Assembly (NCBI GenBank): GCA_037976565.1 | Contig: CP137667.1 | Coordinates: 2,628,299-2,692,298 of the forward strand | DNA: 64,000 nucleotides | DNA from: Mesocentrotus franciscanus | Lineage: Eukaryota > Echinodermata > Echinoidea > Camarodonta > Strongylocentrotidae | Direction of reading: 5' to 3' | Shown here: positions 1 to 14,100 of the stretch, piece after piece | Layout of the letters: every line of letters starts with the position of its first letter | Numbering within the stretch: the first letter of the stretch is position 1 | Translations under genes and position numbers: made by a program | The notes under the pieces: model-generated | The model's database searches: none | Told to the model about the DNA's origin: nothing | The model's input: the letters and a program-made list of their open reading frames with translations, nothing else

Positions 1-355
1 AGAGGGCTGGAGGCCTGGGGTGGGGGCGTCATTTTGCCTCCATTACCAAATAATTTACCGGTACCTCTTCACCTATCCTTATACCCCCTCTCCAATGTCT
101 GAAGTACAAAACGGAGTTTAAAGTTGATAGTATTACGATATCCTTCTGTTTCATCCAAGTATTTCATAAACAGTTAACAGTAGAATACCACATGTACCCT
201 GGTTCATAGAATAAGATGACGATGAATATCACTATAATGACTATTTATATCATCTTTGAAGGATTTTTACATGATATGATATGCAAAGCGATCACTGCAT
301 GCATGTACCCTGCTCAAAGTGCACTTTTTCAACGAATGAGAAATAATCGCTTATT
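1..355. repeat. 3' flank shared with gene B (duplication boundary)
   Basis: It aligns over its length with 50040-50355, including tttgcctccattaccaaata near the start and gagaaataatcgctt at the end. The start abuts a GA-rich run here and a (GA)n tract at 49994-50036. This shows that the 50-kb unit, not only the exons, was duplicated. I see no gene in 1-1334 besides the 3' UTR. Confidence 0.75.
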
Positions 356-938
356 CCTTATCCAAACTACGTAATTCTTGCAGTTGCATTTATTCATGTT
401 TTTTTTCCATTAGACCAAGATGTTAGCGTCATTGCCAATCAGTGTCTTTGCCGGCGCGGCTACATTAATTTTTTTTCTATGCATAACATCTCCTATATGC
501 TCCTATATGTAAATTGCGTACAGGTAGTGAAAATGTCATACAAGTATTGCTAAGTATAATTATGACCAATGTTTACTTTTTCCTCAGAATAAGTTTCAAT
601 TTAATCCCATTACGTTATCATAAAAAACAAGACTATTTCATTGTTATAACTTCCAGAGCCTATGACCTACAAGCATTGCTTTCTCTTTAGGCTCCATCAT
701 ATTTCTCCTTTTACTTAACTTAGTCTTATGTATAAATCTCTTCGTTTGTATGAATACAAAACAAATGAAAAAAAAATGTAACATGCCAAATGTAACGATG
801 TATTATACATGTGAAATATGAAATACACTGAAACTGAACTGAATGATTCTTATTGTATTTTCATTTTCATTTTCATGTTACTGTTAATACACTGTTAGTT
901 AAGTAAGAGCGTTTGCTTCGTCTAAATTAAGCACAATG

Positions 939-1027
939 TTTATTTCACGTTTCTTGTTTATGTTTATTACATATTTAGATTTATGTTTATTACATATTTA
1001 GATTTATGTTTATTACATATTTAGATT
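939..1027 (-). promoter_or_regulatory. Triplicated AATAAA poly(A) signals of gene A
   Basis: The plus-strand sequence holds three tandem 23-bp copies of tttattacatatttagatt plus one more TTTATT. On the minus strand these give AATAAA at 1014-1009, 991-986, 968-963 and 944-939, about 320-395 nt beyond the stop. The segment 360-1130 has no counterpart in the 3' flank of gene B. Confidence 0.5.
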
Positions 1028-1334
1028 AAACGTATTTTTCATTCGTTTTGTAAAGCACTTAGAAACTGTATGTGTATACCAGCCCTATATAAATTTTAAA
1101 TATATATATTACATTGATTAAAATGATACCACACCCTAGAAACCTGTACAATCTAGCCCTAAAAAAAATGGAACATTTCCCAATATTTTCGTTCAAACTG
1201 TTTTAGAAAGATTGATGCACCGTACAGATTAACGGCTATGTTATGATAATATTGCCAATAGCAAATACTAGTCTTTAGAAGATATTTTATGGTTCAAATT
1301 AAAAAATATATACAATGAAAATTACGGAAATCAA

Positions 1335-2103
1335 TCAAATTTCATCTACGCTTTTGTAAAGTTCATTCGCTATCAAATTAGTTGGCACTGAATGGAATCC
1401 GGTGTTTTGATACATCTGGCCATCCCCCTCGCCAACCACCGGATCGTTCGTATTAACAGCACGGGAAGTAGGCGGGGATGCTGCACCGTAGAGTTCGTTG
1501 TCGACCATTGAGTCTTCTTCCACATAAGTTTCATAGACGTTCCCGTCAGGGTTTTCATAAACGGCGTCATTTCCCTCATCAACCACCGCACCGTGCTTGT
1601 TAGCACGAGGAGTTACCGGGGATGGAGCACCGTAAAGCTCGTTGTCGATCAGTATTTCGTCATCTGTAAACTCCGTATATACGTTTTCATCAGGGTTTTT
1701 ATTAACGCCATCATTCTCTTTATCATCCACCGTTTCGAGCTTGTGACCTCGAGAAGTTGTCGGGGATGGTGCATTGTAAATCACAGTTTGTTCACCACTT
1801 GTTCCATATAAAAAATTATCCACGAATCCATCCCCAGTATCAGTTTCATTCCAACCTTTCGAACCACTAATGACAGAAGGCTGGTCACCCTGTGTCACGC
1901 CCTGCCAAAGATGCGGAGAGGGTTGCTTAGCAACGGAAGTCCCATATCCGCTACTTTGATCGCTGTCTGCTTCAACTGTTAGATAATATGGTTCGTGAAG
2001 AGTACTGTCTGCTGGTTTGTTATCTTCGTAGCAGTTTGCAACCGCGGCGTAGTTCTCCATTTCGTTTTCATTATCGGGTAGGACAGGTTTAGCCGCACGA
2101 CGC
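1335..2103 (-). CDS. Gene A exon 18: tyrosine-rich cytoplasmic tail and stop
   Basis: This final exon encodes [21 protein letters not shown] onward: 256 residues, acidic, with 15 tyrosines. Two tandem repeats of about 45 residues carry the pattern NVYxxF/Y...[18 protein letters not shown]...VVDE.ND, and other sites share NELY or IYNAPSP. Visible sites include YGAP and YNAP (YxxP, as bound by Crk-type SH2), YENP and YQNT (YxN, as bound by Grb2-type SH2), and YAAV and YLTV. Phosphorylation is inferred from motifs, not shown. Compared with gene B it lacks about 60 residues before IYNAPSP but keeps the C-terminal part. Stop TGA is at 1335-1337. Confidence 0.92.
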
Positions 2104-5100
2104 CTGTAGGAAAATCATTAACAAAATGTACACTGTAAAAATTTCAAGGTTAATTAAATCATCATTCAGAAGCGCGGTTCTATAGGATTTTTTTTTTAAT
2201 GGGTAGATTAACACTTTTAACATGCTTGATCCAACTCTTTCACTGTTAGATTCATCGTGTTATAAGTGTTAATTATAATGAACTACCTTGCTTCTCGAAA
2301 CTTTTAAATTTTGATTTAACATTTTAGTTGTTAAAGTGCATTCATGAAATCACACAGTTATACATACGTACCATAGAAATGTAACTGATTATCTTTTTGT
2401 ATTAATTACTCTTGGTTTCAGGGGGGTGTATGGTCAAGTAGAATGCTGGGTAATATCAAAAGAGCAGGGAATGATGCGTTAAATCCATGACAACTGGTAC
2501 AAAGGTAGAGTTTTATATGTTCAACAGTCTTTGATATGGAGCGTAGACTTGATTTCATGGAAGAATCTCTCAAGAAGAAAAAGTACCCGCCGAAGAATGG
2601 AATCTTGATAATCATTTTCATTGAAAGAGTGTGTGTTTGGTAAAAAGCATTATAGTTGCCTGTGTTGAAACAGAGGTACAGTTTATATATAATAGATAAA
2701 TCTGGATATGAGGGTCAATCTATTTTAGGTTCAACATGGATCGCCAAAACTAATCAGGCCCCTAAAGTGTAGAAATATATAATGGTTGTGAATTGGGGGT
2801 AAATGTTACAGAAAGTGGCATGAAGGTGTACTAATAATTCAAAGCAAATAACTGGATAGAAATGTTAAAAAAATATATACCTTCTGAATACGATGACGGT
2901 TAAAACGATTACCACTAAGATGAAAAGGATGGCCACTGAGCTTCCAGCTGCGATAGCTTTCAAGAGAAATAAAATGAATTTATTTCAGAAAGATTACATA
3001 ATGGTTAATAGCATACGTGCAGAGTTGGTAGTAAAATTGTAAAGATATAGGGGTGGGAGGGGATACTTTATTGGCTCATAACTTTTCATATAATTCAAAT
3101 ACTCGATCGAGTCTTATTTTTATAGCTTTATAGCTATAACTGACTAACAATATCTAATTAACTTAGGCGGTGCAATTTAGGTGATCTCCCTTTTTTTAAG
3201 TGAGACCTGCGTCACGAACTTATATATAGCTATAAACCTCTGTCCATGACGAAAACATATTTTTGTTTCCAATGGAAATTATTTGCTATTGAAACCTGTA
3301 ACATAGCGACCCATTTATATCAAGGACGATCTTCCTAATTGCGACTATATTTCTAATCGTCTCACTTGTGTTGAGAGGGCTTTATATAAAGGGTTCACTG
3401 AACTTTAAGGCATGGTCACACAGAGACGACGCACGGGGGACGCACGGCCCGCGCATTACAAATTTACAATTTCTGCCAGTGCGTTGTCGTGCGTTAGGTG
3501 TGCGTCATCCTTCGTTACTCGTTCGTCGAGCGCGCTGGACCAACGCTATGCGTTCGCCGTCATTCGCTGTGTGCGTCGGGATTTTTGGAGCATGCTCAAA
3601 ATTGTGCGCGGAGCTCGACGCATAACTGTACTTGCCAGAAGGACGCCAAACACGCGCAGAGCGCGCTAGACCAACGCCGGACATGCGCGGAGCACACGTT
3701 GTTTATTCGTTGTAAGTTCGGCGGCTGAGGTCTAACGAACGCCTAGCGCTTACCTAGCGCGTCTCAAACGAATGTCCAGCGAACATGCAGCGAATATGAG
3801 CGTGCTGAACGAGTGCTGAACGTGTCTCTAGCGCACCCAACGTTCTTCCTGCGTGTTCCTAGCGTATACCTGGCGTGTACGTAGCGTGTAACCAAAGGGT
3901 ATATAAACGGGTTCCGCCCCACCTCCTCATCACTTCTCATCCGACCCTCATGTGTGATGACAGAGGTTCCTACTGATCTTGTCTATATATAGAAGAACCA
4001 CCTCAGAAGATGGATGGTCCCGACAGGCTGCGCCTACAATACGAAATCGCGGTTCTCCAACATCAGCAGAACCTCATGGAACTGGCAGTTCACCAAGTCC
4101 ATGTCATCAGGAGAAGGATAAAGAGAAGAAGTCTAGTCAACGGAGATTCTGGCCTGTATGATCAACTTATTGTGGAATTCCGTAACGAAGACCAGGCAGC
4201 CTTCAAGAATATCATGCGGGTGCCCCCAGAGATGTTCGACGACCTGCTAACCAGGGTGGGCCCGAGAATCATCAAGCAGAATACAACCTACAGAGATGCC
4301 CTTGATCAAGGCCTGAAGCTTGCCCTCACTCTTCGGCATCTTGCCTCTGTAGCCAAGTATCGTTCAATATGTCCTATGGGTGGAGGGTGCCTCACAGCAC
4401 CATATCTCTTCTCATCCCAGAAGTGTGCCAAGCCATCATCAAAGAGTACAGGGATGAGATGATGAAGTATCCCACCACTCCCTGAGGAATGGCGTGCCAT
4501 ATCTGACAAGTTCATGGAGAAGTGGAACTTCCCCCATAACTGTGGTGCACTTGATAGAAAGCACGTCAACTGCAAGTGTCCTTCAAACAGTGGTTCCCTA
4601 CAATACAACTATATTATAGCAATTTCAATTGCTTTTGTCACCCCTGACCAGCAGATTGTATCCTTCTGTCTCTCCTCAAAGCTGTTTGTATGTTTTATGA
4701 AATTTCTATGTATTATCTGATTGTTATGTTCATTGTATGTTTTCCGATTGGTCAAATAAATAATAATACTAGTACTACTAATAATAACATTTGTAAATTG
4801 TATGCTTGTATGTATTTGAATTTGTATACGGAAAATAAAACCAAACCAACCTCTGTCGTTCGCGCGCTGGCTGTGCGTTGAGAACGAGGTGCATGCGTGG
4901 ACCATTCGTCCAGCGCGCTAGCAACACGCTGTGCATTCGTGGAAGTTTTTAACATGTGCGCTCTGTATACGGTCTGTATGCGCACTGTATGCGCCCTGTA
5001 TGCGCTCAGCGCGCTAGAAACACGCTATGCATTTGGTGTCAGCTCGCTGTAGCTTCGACAAAAGTTGGGCGCACGACAACGCACTGGCAAAAATTGCAAA

Positions 5101-8100
5101 TTTTCAATGCTCGGGCCGTACGTCCCCCATGCGTCCCCTATGTGTGACCGGGCCTTAATATAAACGATTGCGTTTTGCAATAAATAATTCACATTGTTCT
5201 GTTTTAAACATCGAATTGTTATATACATCTTCAATACATTATTTTACTTTCATTCTATTATTTTTTACCTTTTGCAGGAGGAAGTACTATAAACAAGTTT
5301 GTTATTTTCTTCCCCGGTGGCCAAGGGATACGCTCAATGAATCATGATGGATTGCTACATGTAAATGTTTGTATTTATGATTTTCTCAAAATTCATATTA
5401 AAGAGAAGGTTCATTGACATTTGGAAAATAGGCAAATTATACCTCTACACATTGCTGAGAACATTTACAAATTGAGTAAAGTACTTTTTAAGCCCTCACT
5501 ATTGTGAGGAATAAATTAAATACAATTTTGATATCCTTTCCAGAAAACACTCACAAAGTGAAATGACGGCGTTATTTACACGCGATAAGGTGACGTCACA
5601 ATATGAACAACCTAAATCACACATTCGGGACAATGTTGGATACGCATTGCAATTTTTAGATATGGTTAACGTTGTTTATATATTTACCGCCAGTGGTGAT
5701 ATTTCCTCATTTTGAATGAGATACATTGAATAAATATTACTGTCTACAAATGTTTGTTTAATTTTTTTTTCGTTATTTCTCGTCACATTTGAGCGTAAAA
5801 ATCGGGGGAAAAAAAATCACATATTCTGAGGGCAGGTCAGCGTGTATGTGTCTGATCTGGGAGTGCAGAGGACATTTTGCATGCCGACCTAACGATTCTT
5901 CTGGAGCAAAATAGGCGACAAATCTACATAAAAGTAAACTGTCCAGATATTCATTACGAAAATGTATGATTAGGCCGATTCATTTAGATTTTTATGAATT
6001 AAGTCGTAGTACCTGATACATGGGAAAAGGGGAACCGAGAGAAGACTTAGATCAGTCCGGTTCGCGATTCACGGCTAGCTCGAGCGCCGGGCTAGGCTGG
6101 CTACGGGAAGCAGGCTGCGCAAGATGCGATGTAATGCAAGCAGCTTGTACCTACGTACGTACGCGTAATGCATAGACAGGCCTACGGTATACTTGAACGC
6201 TGCATCGACGATATATCCACTCGCTATTTGGAAGTTACAATTGATCTACAGTCTAGAGATCTCCCAAATCTCCATTGTCGTTGTCGATGTCCGAGGTACT
6301 TCCTTCTTCTATCTCCTCAAAACTCAAATCAAGTATGTTTTCGTCCATATCGATATTTCCAGGGTTTTTTAATGAAGGTGAACCGCATTTGTCATGTACC
6401 ATTGTCGATTAGATATTAATGATAAACATAAAGAAGATGCTAATTCTCTGATAATCGCAAGGTTACTCACCTCCAGAAGGTGACGATTCTCCCTTTGGAT
6501 TTTCTATGATGACGAAGAAAACATTGGAATTACAAAATCAAAAGTGAGAAATCGGAGAAACAAAGGTCATTTGATAATGCATATTTATTGTAAAACCAGA
6601 AACCATGGCAGAATTATTTTTGTTATCACTGCGGGAGCGAATTTCGCGGCAAGAATCTTTTGTGAATTGCGAAATGTTATTGTTGTATCAGCATCGTCAG
6701 TTATCATTTTGTATATCAACCATAGCTATTTAAAAACTGGCAAATATCAGCAAGGGGACATGGGGCGGGAGCTGCTTTAAGTATTTGTCTTCCATCCTGA
6801 TAGCTCTCCAGAGGTAGCAAAATCAACAGCAATCAGTGAACCATAGTCAGTTATTGATGATTTTCTCTCAGCATGGTCAGTTGTGATTCAATCATTTCGC
6901 GTCATTCGTGAATGTGGAACAATCGACATAAGCACTTCATGCCTGCAAAAGTTTTTGGGTTTACAGAGGGTTTTATGAAAAAAACAGTAAGCACAAATAA
7001 ATGTCAAAGTGCACTTCAAACCTACGAATTTAGGAAGCATTTTTTTTTTGGAATAAAACAAAAAGCTTTTATTCAAAATCAAAATGAGGAATTATATTAC
7101 ATTCTAAAACCTCAAATGTTACGTCATTGATTTTTTTTTAGAAGGGCCAATGTGTGCCATTTTCAAACTGGTGGAACTCTGTTAACATGCTAGATTCAGC
7201 GTTTATACTGTTGGATCTAACATGCTACAAGTGTAATCTATGATTTGGGGAAAGTTGACACTCAATTGCCCTTTTAAACGTCGATTAAATATGTTGAGCT
7301 GTTAGAGTGCTTTGATTTCCTCTTCCCCGGCAGCCAACTGATGTCTCTCAGAGGACCTCCAGTAAGATTGTGCATTTATAATTGACATTCCTTTAATGTT
7401 TGATTACTCACATTTACATCGTTATATTTTTTGTGAATTGCCGAATAAATAATAAATAAATAAATAAATACAAATATGACCACGATGCAATAATCAAGTA
7501 CATTTAGATTAAATTTTAATAACAAATACTTAATGTTAATTCATGAAAGAATTCCAATCGCAACTAGCAAAGCAAGATTGGTTTAACAGTGGATGTTGGG
7601 GTGAAGTTAGGGCCGGGTATGCGGAAGGGTTTCTGACTCCGAAGTTCGTGGAAGACTATTTTAACCCTAAAAAGGCCGGGCTATTTGAGGTCTTAATACG
7701 GCCATTATGCCACCCCCCTAAGATCTCGGCCGTGAAACGGCCGATCGCCGCGAAAATTTGCATGCATGTCAAGTGAAGTGTATAGAATACTATAGTAAAT
7801 TCAATTTTGTTAAAAATTCACTCATTTGCATATTTATGGTAAATTATGCAAATAAGGTCATAACATTCACATTTTTACCCATAAATCATATATTCTTAAT
7901 ATGTAAGCTTTCTTTTCCACTACTTATATTTGTTAGACCATTTGGAATAATAATACGACAAAAAAAATTGGAAGAGCCAGGTTATTCCTTATGTTATCTC
8001 ATGTTTTGATAATTTCTTATGTATTTCATTGTTTTTTTAACTTATGTATTTCATTGTTTTGTTGTTTTATTTCATTTCTAACTACAATTCATCTATTTTG

Positions 8101-11100
8101 ACCCCAAAACAAACGCCTAAACTTTAAACAAGACCAAATAACCAATGTTTTATCTCTTTTTAGGAAAAATGATATTTCCATATGTTTTGTACACAAATCA
8201 CGAAAATGAGCGATTTTCGGGCCGACAAAAGACAAAAGGTCACGTGACTTTGTAACGGTAGGTCCGATTTTCAAAAAATTGTTTTAAAAGATGCGCAAGA
8301 CCCGAAAGAAAAAGTCATGAAGCGGCGGGGCGTCATCCGTATGCGTTCCCGAACAATCAGAAAAATCGCGGAGGGGGGCATAATGCCCCCCGGCCTTATT
8401 AGGGTTAAACGGAGGAACGGGGGGTCACCCGCTGTCCTCCAGGGCTACACTATGTCAATAGCTCTAAAGTACATTCAAACCTGTGGATTTCGGAGAAAGC
8501 CACGTGGTAAGTGCTACTGATGTTAATAGCGATGTTGGTAAGTGTGCCGTCGACATTTCTAAAGTAATAAAAGAGAAGATATGTAAGGTTACCGATATAA
8601 TTTAAGATGTTAGTAATCAAAATCAGATGTTGTGATATTTCTTTGTGAAACACTCCAAGAAGAACTCGCTTACATGTACTTTTATCATGCACACAAGAAG
8701 ACAAATTATCGGGAAATTACTCTTTTCCAATTATGAATAATTACAGGACCTTATTGATCAGAAGGTAATTGCCAGTTATCAATAATTATCCTTTCCAGTA
8801 ATAAATTCCTTTCATATTCTTTTTTTCTCATGATTTAAATTAATTAATATACATTATGTAGATACCTGCTAAAATTTTATGAAATATACGCACGCTGGGA
8901 ACAAGCCGAAGGATTAAATCATGCAAAACACTATCGAAAATACACGAAGACAATCTCATTAGCACCGTTCAACGCTTTTTGAAACGTGCTTACATGGCAA
9001 TGAGTTGATCTTGAAGGCTTACTTCGAACCATCGGGTTATTGCGTCCGGTCGGGTGGTCGCGTTACACGACCTTTCATGCAACCAAAACGGAAGATGTAA
9101 AGATCATGTAAAGATGCACGTTATTAAAGGACGCGACCTTTCGTAGATTTGCCGAAGGGTTTAACAAAGTGTCAGGTAATTCGGACCAGATCATTTGTAG
9201 ATGAATGGGGTCTTTTTCACAAACATTACACCCTACATCTCATGTTTTCACAAAAGGTCGGGTAACGCGACCACCCGCTCCTACGCGATGACCCGATGAT
9301 TCGAAGTAAGCCATTTTGAAAGTCTTTGGGTTCGTGTTTAAAATAGATTAATATCTTGATACAATGTCATACCTGTTTGTGATTCTGTGCTTTGCGGAGA
9401 AGCTTGCGTAGTAAAAGTGAATGGTGTTGTAAGCCTTATCTCTAAAAGAATGAAAATAACGTTAAACTTTTAGGATCAACGTTTATTGTGGCAAGAAAAG
9501 CCATGGAATAGAAGTACAGTGGTTTAGTCAGCATAGGGTGGAGTCGGGGCATGCCCCTTCCATTTAATCTTTAAATACCGCTCAAATCAATTCAACGTGC
9601 AGGGGGTCCCTAATGCCTAGGTCACATTTGCCGCGGCGGCCGTGGGGTCTAAAATATCTACAGCCAATAACAATAATAGAGCCGCCGCAGCATTCCCACG
9701 GTCACATACGGTAGCAGTCCCATATGTTAGGGTAGCCGCACAGCGTATTTTGAATTTGAGGAGACAGAAAACATGCGGCTGCCGTAGGACCTTTGAAGTG
9801 ATGACGCACGGTCGCCTTAGGGCGTCCCTGGAGCGACCGTACAGTTTATGACAAATACCAAGGCAGACGCAAGGTAGCCGCAAAGCCATCGTACGCCCGA
9901 CATATGGTCGCTGTGGAACCGCTCTACGGCATGGCTACGGTGAGTCTTATTGTCTAATTGCTACGGCGAACCTACAAATGAAACAAAAGGTTATAACTCC
10001 GCGTTATAATCCCACGGCAACCCGTACGGCCTGCAAAGATAGGGATACGCCCTAGAGTGACCCTGAGGCCACCGAAGATCCTCTGCGGACGCCGCAGGTA
10101 TCTCTCGATTTCGGGGGCCTACGGCCGCCGTATCCTAGCCGTAGAGCAAACGTGACCTAGGCATTACCATGGTTACAAATAAATAATAAATGCAGTGCAT
10201 TGTCTCAAATAGCCTTTGGAGGATGTCTTACCTTCATTGCACGTCGGACCAGTGTAGCCTGGTGTACATGTACAGCTGAATGACGATTCATCTACATCTA
10301 AGCAAGTACCTCTATTAATACAGGGGTTGCTGTTACACGGGCTTAACTCTGGGAAGACAAACATTCTTATCATGGCTTTCATTAGGAAATACAAATAGCA
10401 TAAAACCATACAACAAAAGTACACGAGTTGCAACGGTAAACTTGGAACCGGCGTAACCCTCCGATCTTTGAAGCCCTAACTACTGAAATAGAAACGTGTT
10501 AGGTACATTTCTATCAGGCTTAACCCCTGTAAAAAATATGGATTAACACATGTGTTATTTCTGGCCCCTTTGGCCAGCTTTTATCATATCATAGGTGTCG
10601 TGGCAGAGTGGATTATCCACTTGACTCTCGATCCAAGGGTTGAGGATCCTAACCCAGCAATAACGTCCTCTGGAAAGACATTACGCCACATTTGCTTCCG
10701 TCCACCCAGGAGTAAATGGATACCTGAATATAACTGGGTATGAAGAAGTAGGCCTAGTTATATTGATGCGGCTACCTTGGGGAAATAATACCAGAATTTA
10801 AGTATACATATGAGTGTTTCCATTCGGTATTGTTATGACACATATTGAACACATGTTGTAATTGTTGTCGGCAAACCTATCAATCAATCAATGTCTTACC
10901 TTCATTGCATGTCGGACCAGTGTAGCCTGGTGTACATGTACAGCTGAATGACGATTCATCTACGTCTAAGCAAGTACCTCCAGTCATACAGGGGTTGCTG
11001 TTACACGGGCTTAACTCTGGGAAAACAAAAATTCATGGATTCAAAAAAAAATCATGGATTTCATTAGGAAATACAAATAACATTTAACCATACAACAAAA

Positions 11101-14100
11101 CTTACATGAGTTGAAACGGTAAACTTGTAAGCATCTGTAGTGATCACGTATTGTCTTCGGAACCACTCATCCATAAAGTAAAAAATAACATTACGAAGAA
11201 AAGAGATAATCTCCATGGGCTCTATTTCATGTTTCATAAAGATGAATGCTTTTTTAAGGATGCAAATATCTCGTATTACTTGAGGTGAGTTTGGATAGGC
11301 TACATTGAGGGTCTTGAATATTTGCCATTAAAGCTTGAAACTGGAATACCTAGAAACATTTATAATTATAACAAGGTCGAAAAGACCTTCGAAAGAATCA
11401 ACATTAACCAGTTATAAAAGCCTATTCCATTACCCCTTAAACTGTGCGGACATAACAAGGAAGTATAAAGTAATCTGAGCATGATTTGTATAGGACATAA
11501 AATAGGGTACTGATATTATCCTTGAGAGTATATCTCGAAATTCTTTGCAATCGTCGTCAATATTAATGTATATAAAGTTAGTATATCTTTAACCTTCATC
11601 ACACGTTGGACCAATGTAGCTTGAAGGACATGTACATGTGAACGATGATCCGTTCACGGTGCAGGTCCCTCCATTAACACAGGGGTTACTGTAACACGGG
11701 CTGAGTGCTGGGAATAGAAAACAAATTTACAATAAATATCAAAAACAAGAGGGGCCATTGACAACTCTAAACAATAGGCTCCATTCAAATCTAAAATCAT
11801 CATGATCATAGGTAGAATGAGCTTAATTTGGCTTCAAAGTCTCACAACAATGTTACACCAGTTTCGCGCTTAGAAAAATAGTGTTAGGCGCGTTACAAAT
11901 GTAACTTATTATACTATTATTATTAGTCAATACCGAATCTCTCGGATATGACTTCAAGCCGTCGGTCGCTTGGTTCCTTACTTACGAGCAAATGTAAGCT
12001 ATCTTAGCAGTCCTGTAAAATACAGCAACACACCAATTGTCGCCAATATTAATGTATCTGAATTTAGTATATCTTATCTTATTTTATCTGAGTGCTAGGA
12101 ATAGAAAAAAATGTCATTACTATTATTTACATTATTATTATTATTAATCAATACCAAATCTCTCGGAGAGGAGTTAAAGCCGTCGGTTACTTGGTTCCTT
12201 ACTTACAAGCAGACGTATGCATACGTATGCAGACGTATGCAGACGTATGCAGACGTATGTTATCTTAGCAGACATGCAACAAACCAATCTACCTGTCCTA
12301 TACACAGGGCTCTCTTACAAAGCAGTTATTAAGTAATCCGAGCATGATTTTTATAGGATATAAAATAGGTATTGGCATTTTCCTTGATTGGGCGATTTAG
12401 AGAAAGTCTTTGCAATCTTCGTGAATATTAATGTATATAAATTTAGTATATCTTACCTTCATCACACGTTGGACCAGTGTAGCTTGAAGGACATGTACAT
12501 GTGAACGATGATTCGTTCACGGTGCAGGTCCCTCCATTAACACAGGGGTTACTGTAACATGGGCTGAGTGCTGGGAATATACAACAGATTTACAAATAAA
12601 TATCAAGAACAAGAGGAGACATTTGGAACTCTTATCAGTAGCCTCCGTTCAAATCTGAAATCATCATGATCATAGGTAGAACGAGCTTAATTTTGCTTCA
12701 AATTCTTACAACAATGTTGCAACAGTATTACATTATTATTATCGTTATTATTATTATTAATCATTACCATGTCTCTCGGAGAGGACTTAAAGCCGTCGGT
12801 CTCCTGGTTCCTTACTTACAAGCAGACGTATGCTATCTTAGCAGTCATGTAAAATAAACCAAAAAAAAATCTACCTGCCCTACACACAGGGCTCTCCCAC
12901 AAAGCAGTTTATATGTTCTGAATACACTACCCTATATACAGAACACAGAATAACTATATGAATAAATTAAAAATTGAATTTGAAAAATAAATGAATAAAT
13001 AAATATCTAAATAAACATATAAATATCATCTTACCTGTACATGTAAAGTCAGTTGTACTCCAATCGCCTGTACGCTGACAAAAGCTGATTGGTTCATTAT
13101 CAGGAATATAACCATCTTGACAGGTGTATAGAGCTATATCTTGATACACCGATCCTAGTATCATGGTGGATGCAAGGGCGACCTCTGGTGGCCTTTCCTC
13201 ACATTCGACAGCTATTCAGGAAAACAGAAAAGAATAGATAAATATCATGTCATTATTCATATTTCAATGAAGGGTTGTGTAAGTACAATTTTAAAATTAT
13301 TTTTGCTTATTTATTACTAGCTTTTAGATGCGAATACCTTTAGTTATTGTAATCTTTCATGACTAACAATTTTACTGATGGTAAAATTGTAGAAAGTTTC
13401 GACGACGCCTTGCTTAGTGAATACAGTATTGAACATAACTTCAGCTGCATATTACTACAGTTTGATAGCTGTCACTACGTTAGCATTGAAACCCCTGTCT
13501 TGAAGCATGACTACATATTATAAAGAATGTTTATGAAATACGGAATATCACCTGCAAACGTTAAAACGGACCTAACATGCGTTTTGAGGAAGAAAATATG
13601 GCATAGTAGTTCATTCAATTGACTCTTATTTCATTCGCTGAGGGTTCGAATCTCATCCTGTCATAAAATTCCTTTGGCAAGACATAAATCCACATATGCC
13701 AGTATTCAGGTGTAAATAGGCTCTTAGTAATTGCTTGGATAATAATAATTCGAGGGCCTACAGGAACACGAGGAAGAGCAGTATTAATGCTGATGGGGCT
13801 ACTCAGCGGGTAAATAAGATTTAATTATTATTTCTTATTTATTAACATAACAATCACTTTACCTTCACACGATAGTCTTTGATGATTCCATGTTCCATTA
13901 GTCATACACCTTAAAATGCTTTCTCCAGATAATGTTGTAAATGTTCTGTATATATATATACATATCATGTGTTTGTTGTGAATTCGGAGAATAAATAAAT
14001 CGAATCATGTCAAATCCCGGCATAAATGTCCTTTGGCATTGCCAGTATCCAGTAAGGTTTAAAAGAGTACCTGGCAATTGCTGGGGTAATAATAAATCGA

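Larger units (their letters stand above)
2957..9372 (-). other. Gene A intron 16, swollen by transposons
   Basis: This intron is 6416 bp, while the homologous one in gene B (54552-54806) is 255 bp. The last 60 bp (from about 9313) still match gene B. The rest is a Harbinger-type element, half of a TTAA element, a piggyBac-type MITE, a 300-bp inverted-repeat MITE and unassigned sequence (6420-7660, 8410-9010) in which I see no gene. Confidence 0.75.

Noticed and set aside
4306..4608. 100-codon minus-strand reading
   Set aside because: It is the antisense shadow of the transposase remnant.
7543..7670. Plus-strand reading beginning [20 protein letters not shown] that looks protein-like
   Set aside because: It runs straight into the piggyBac-type MITE, has no splice context and lies inside a minus-strand intron; it may be another old element, but I could not support a call.
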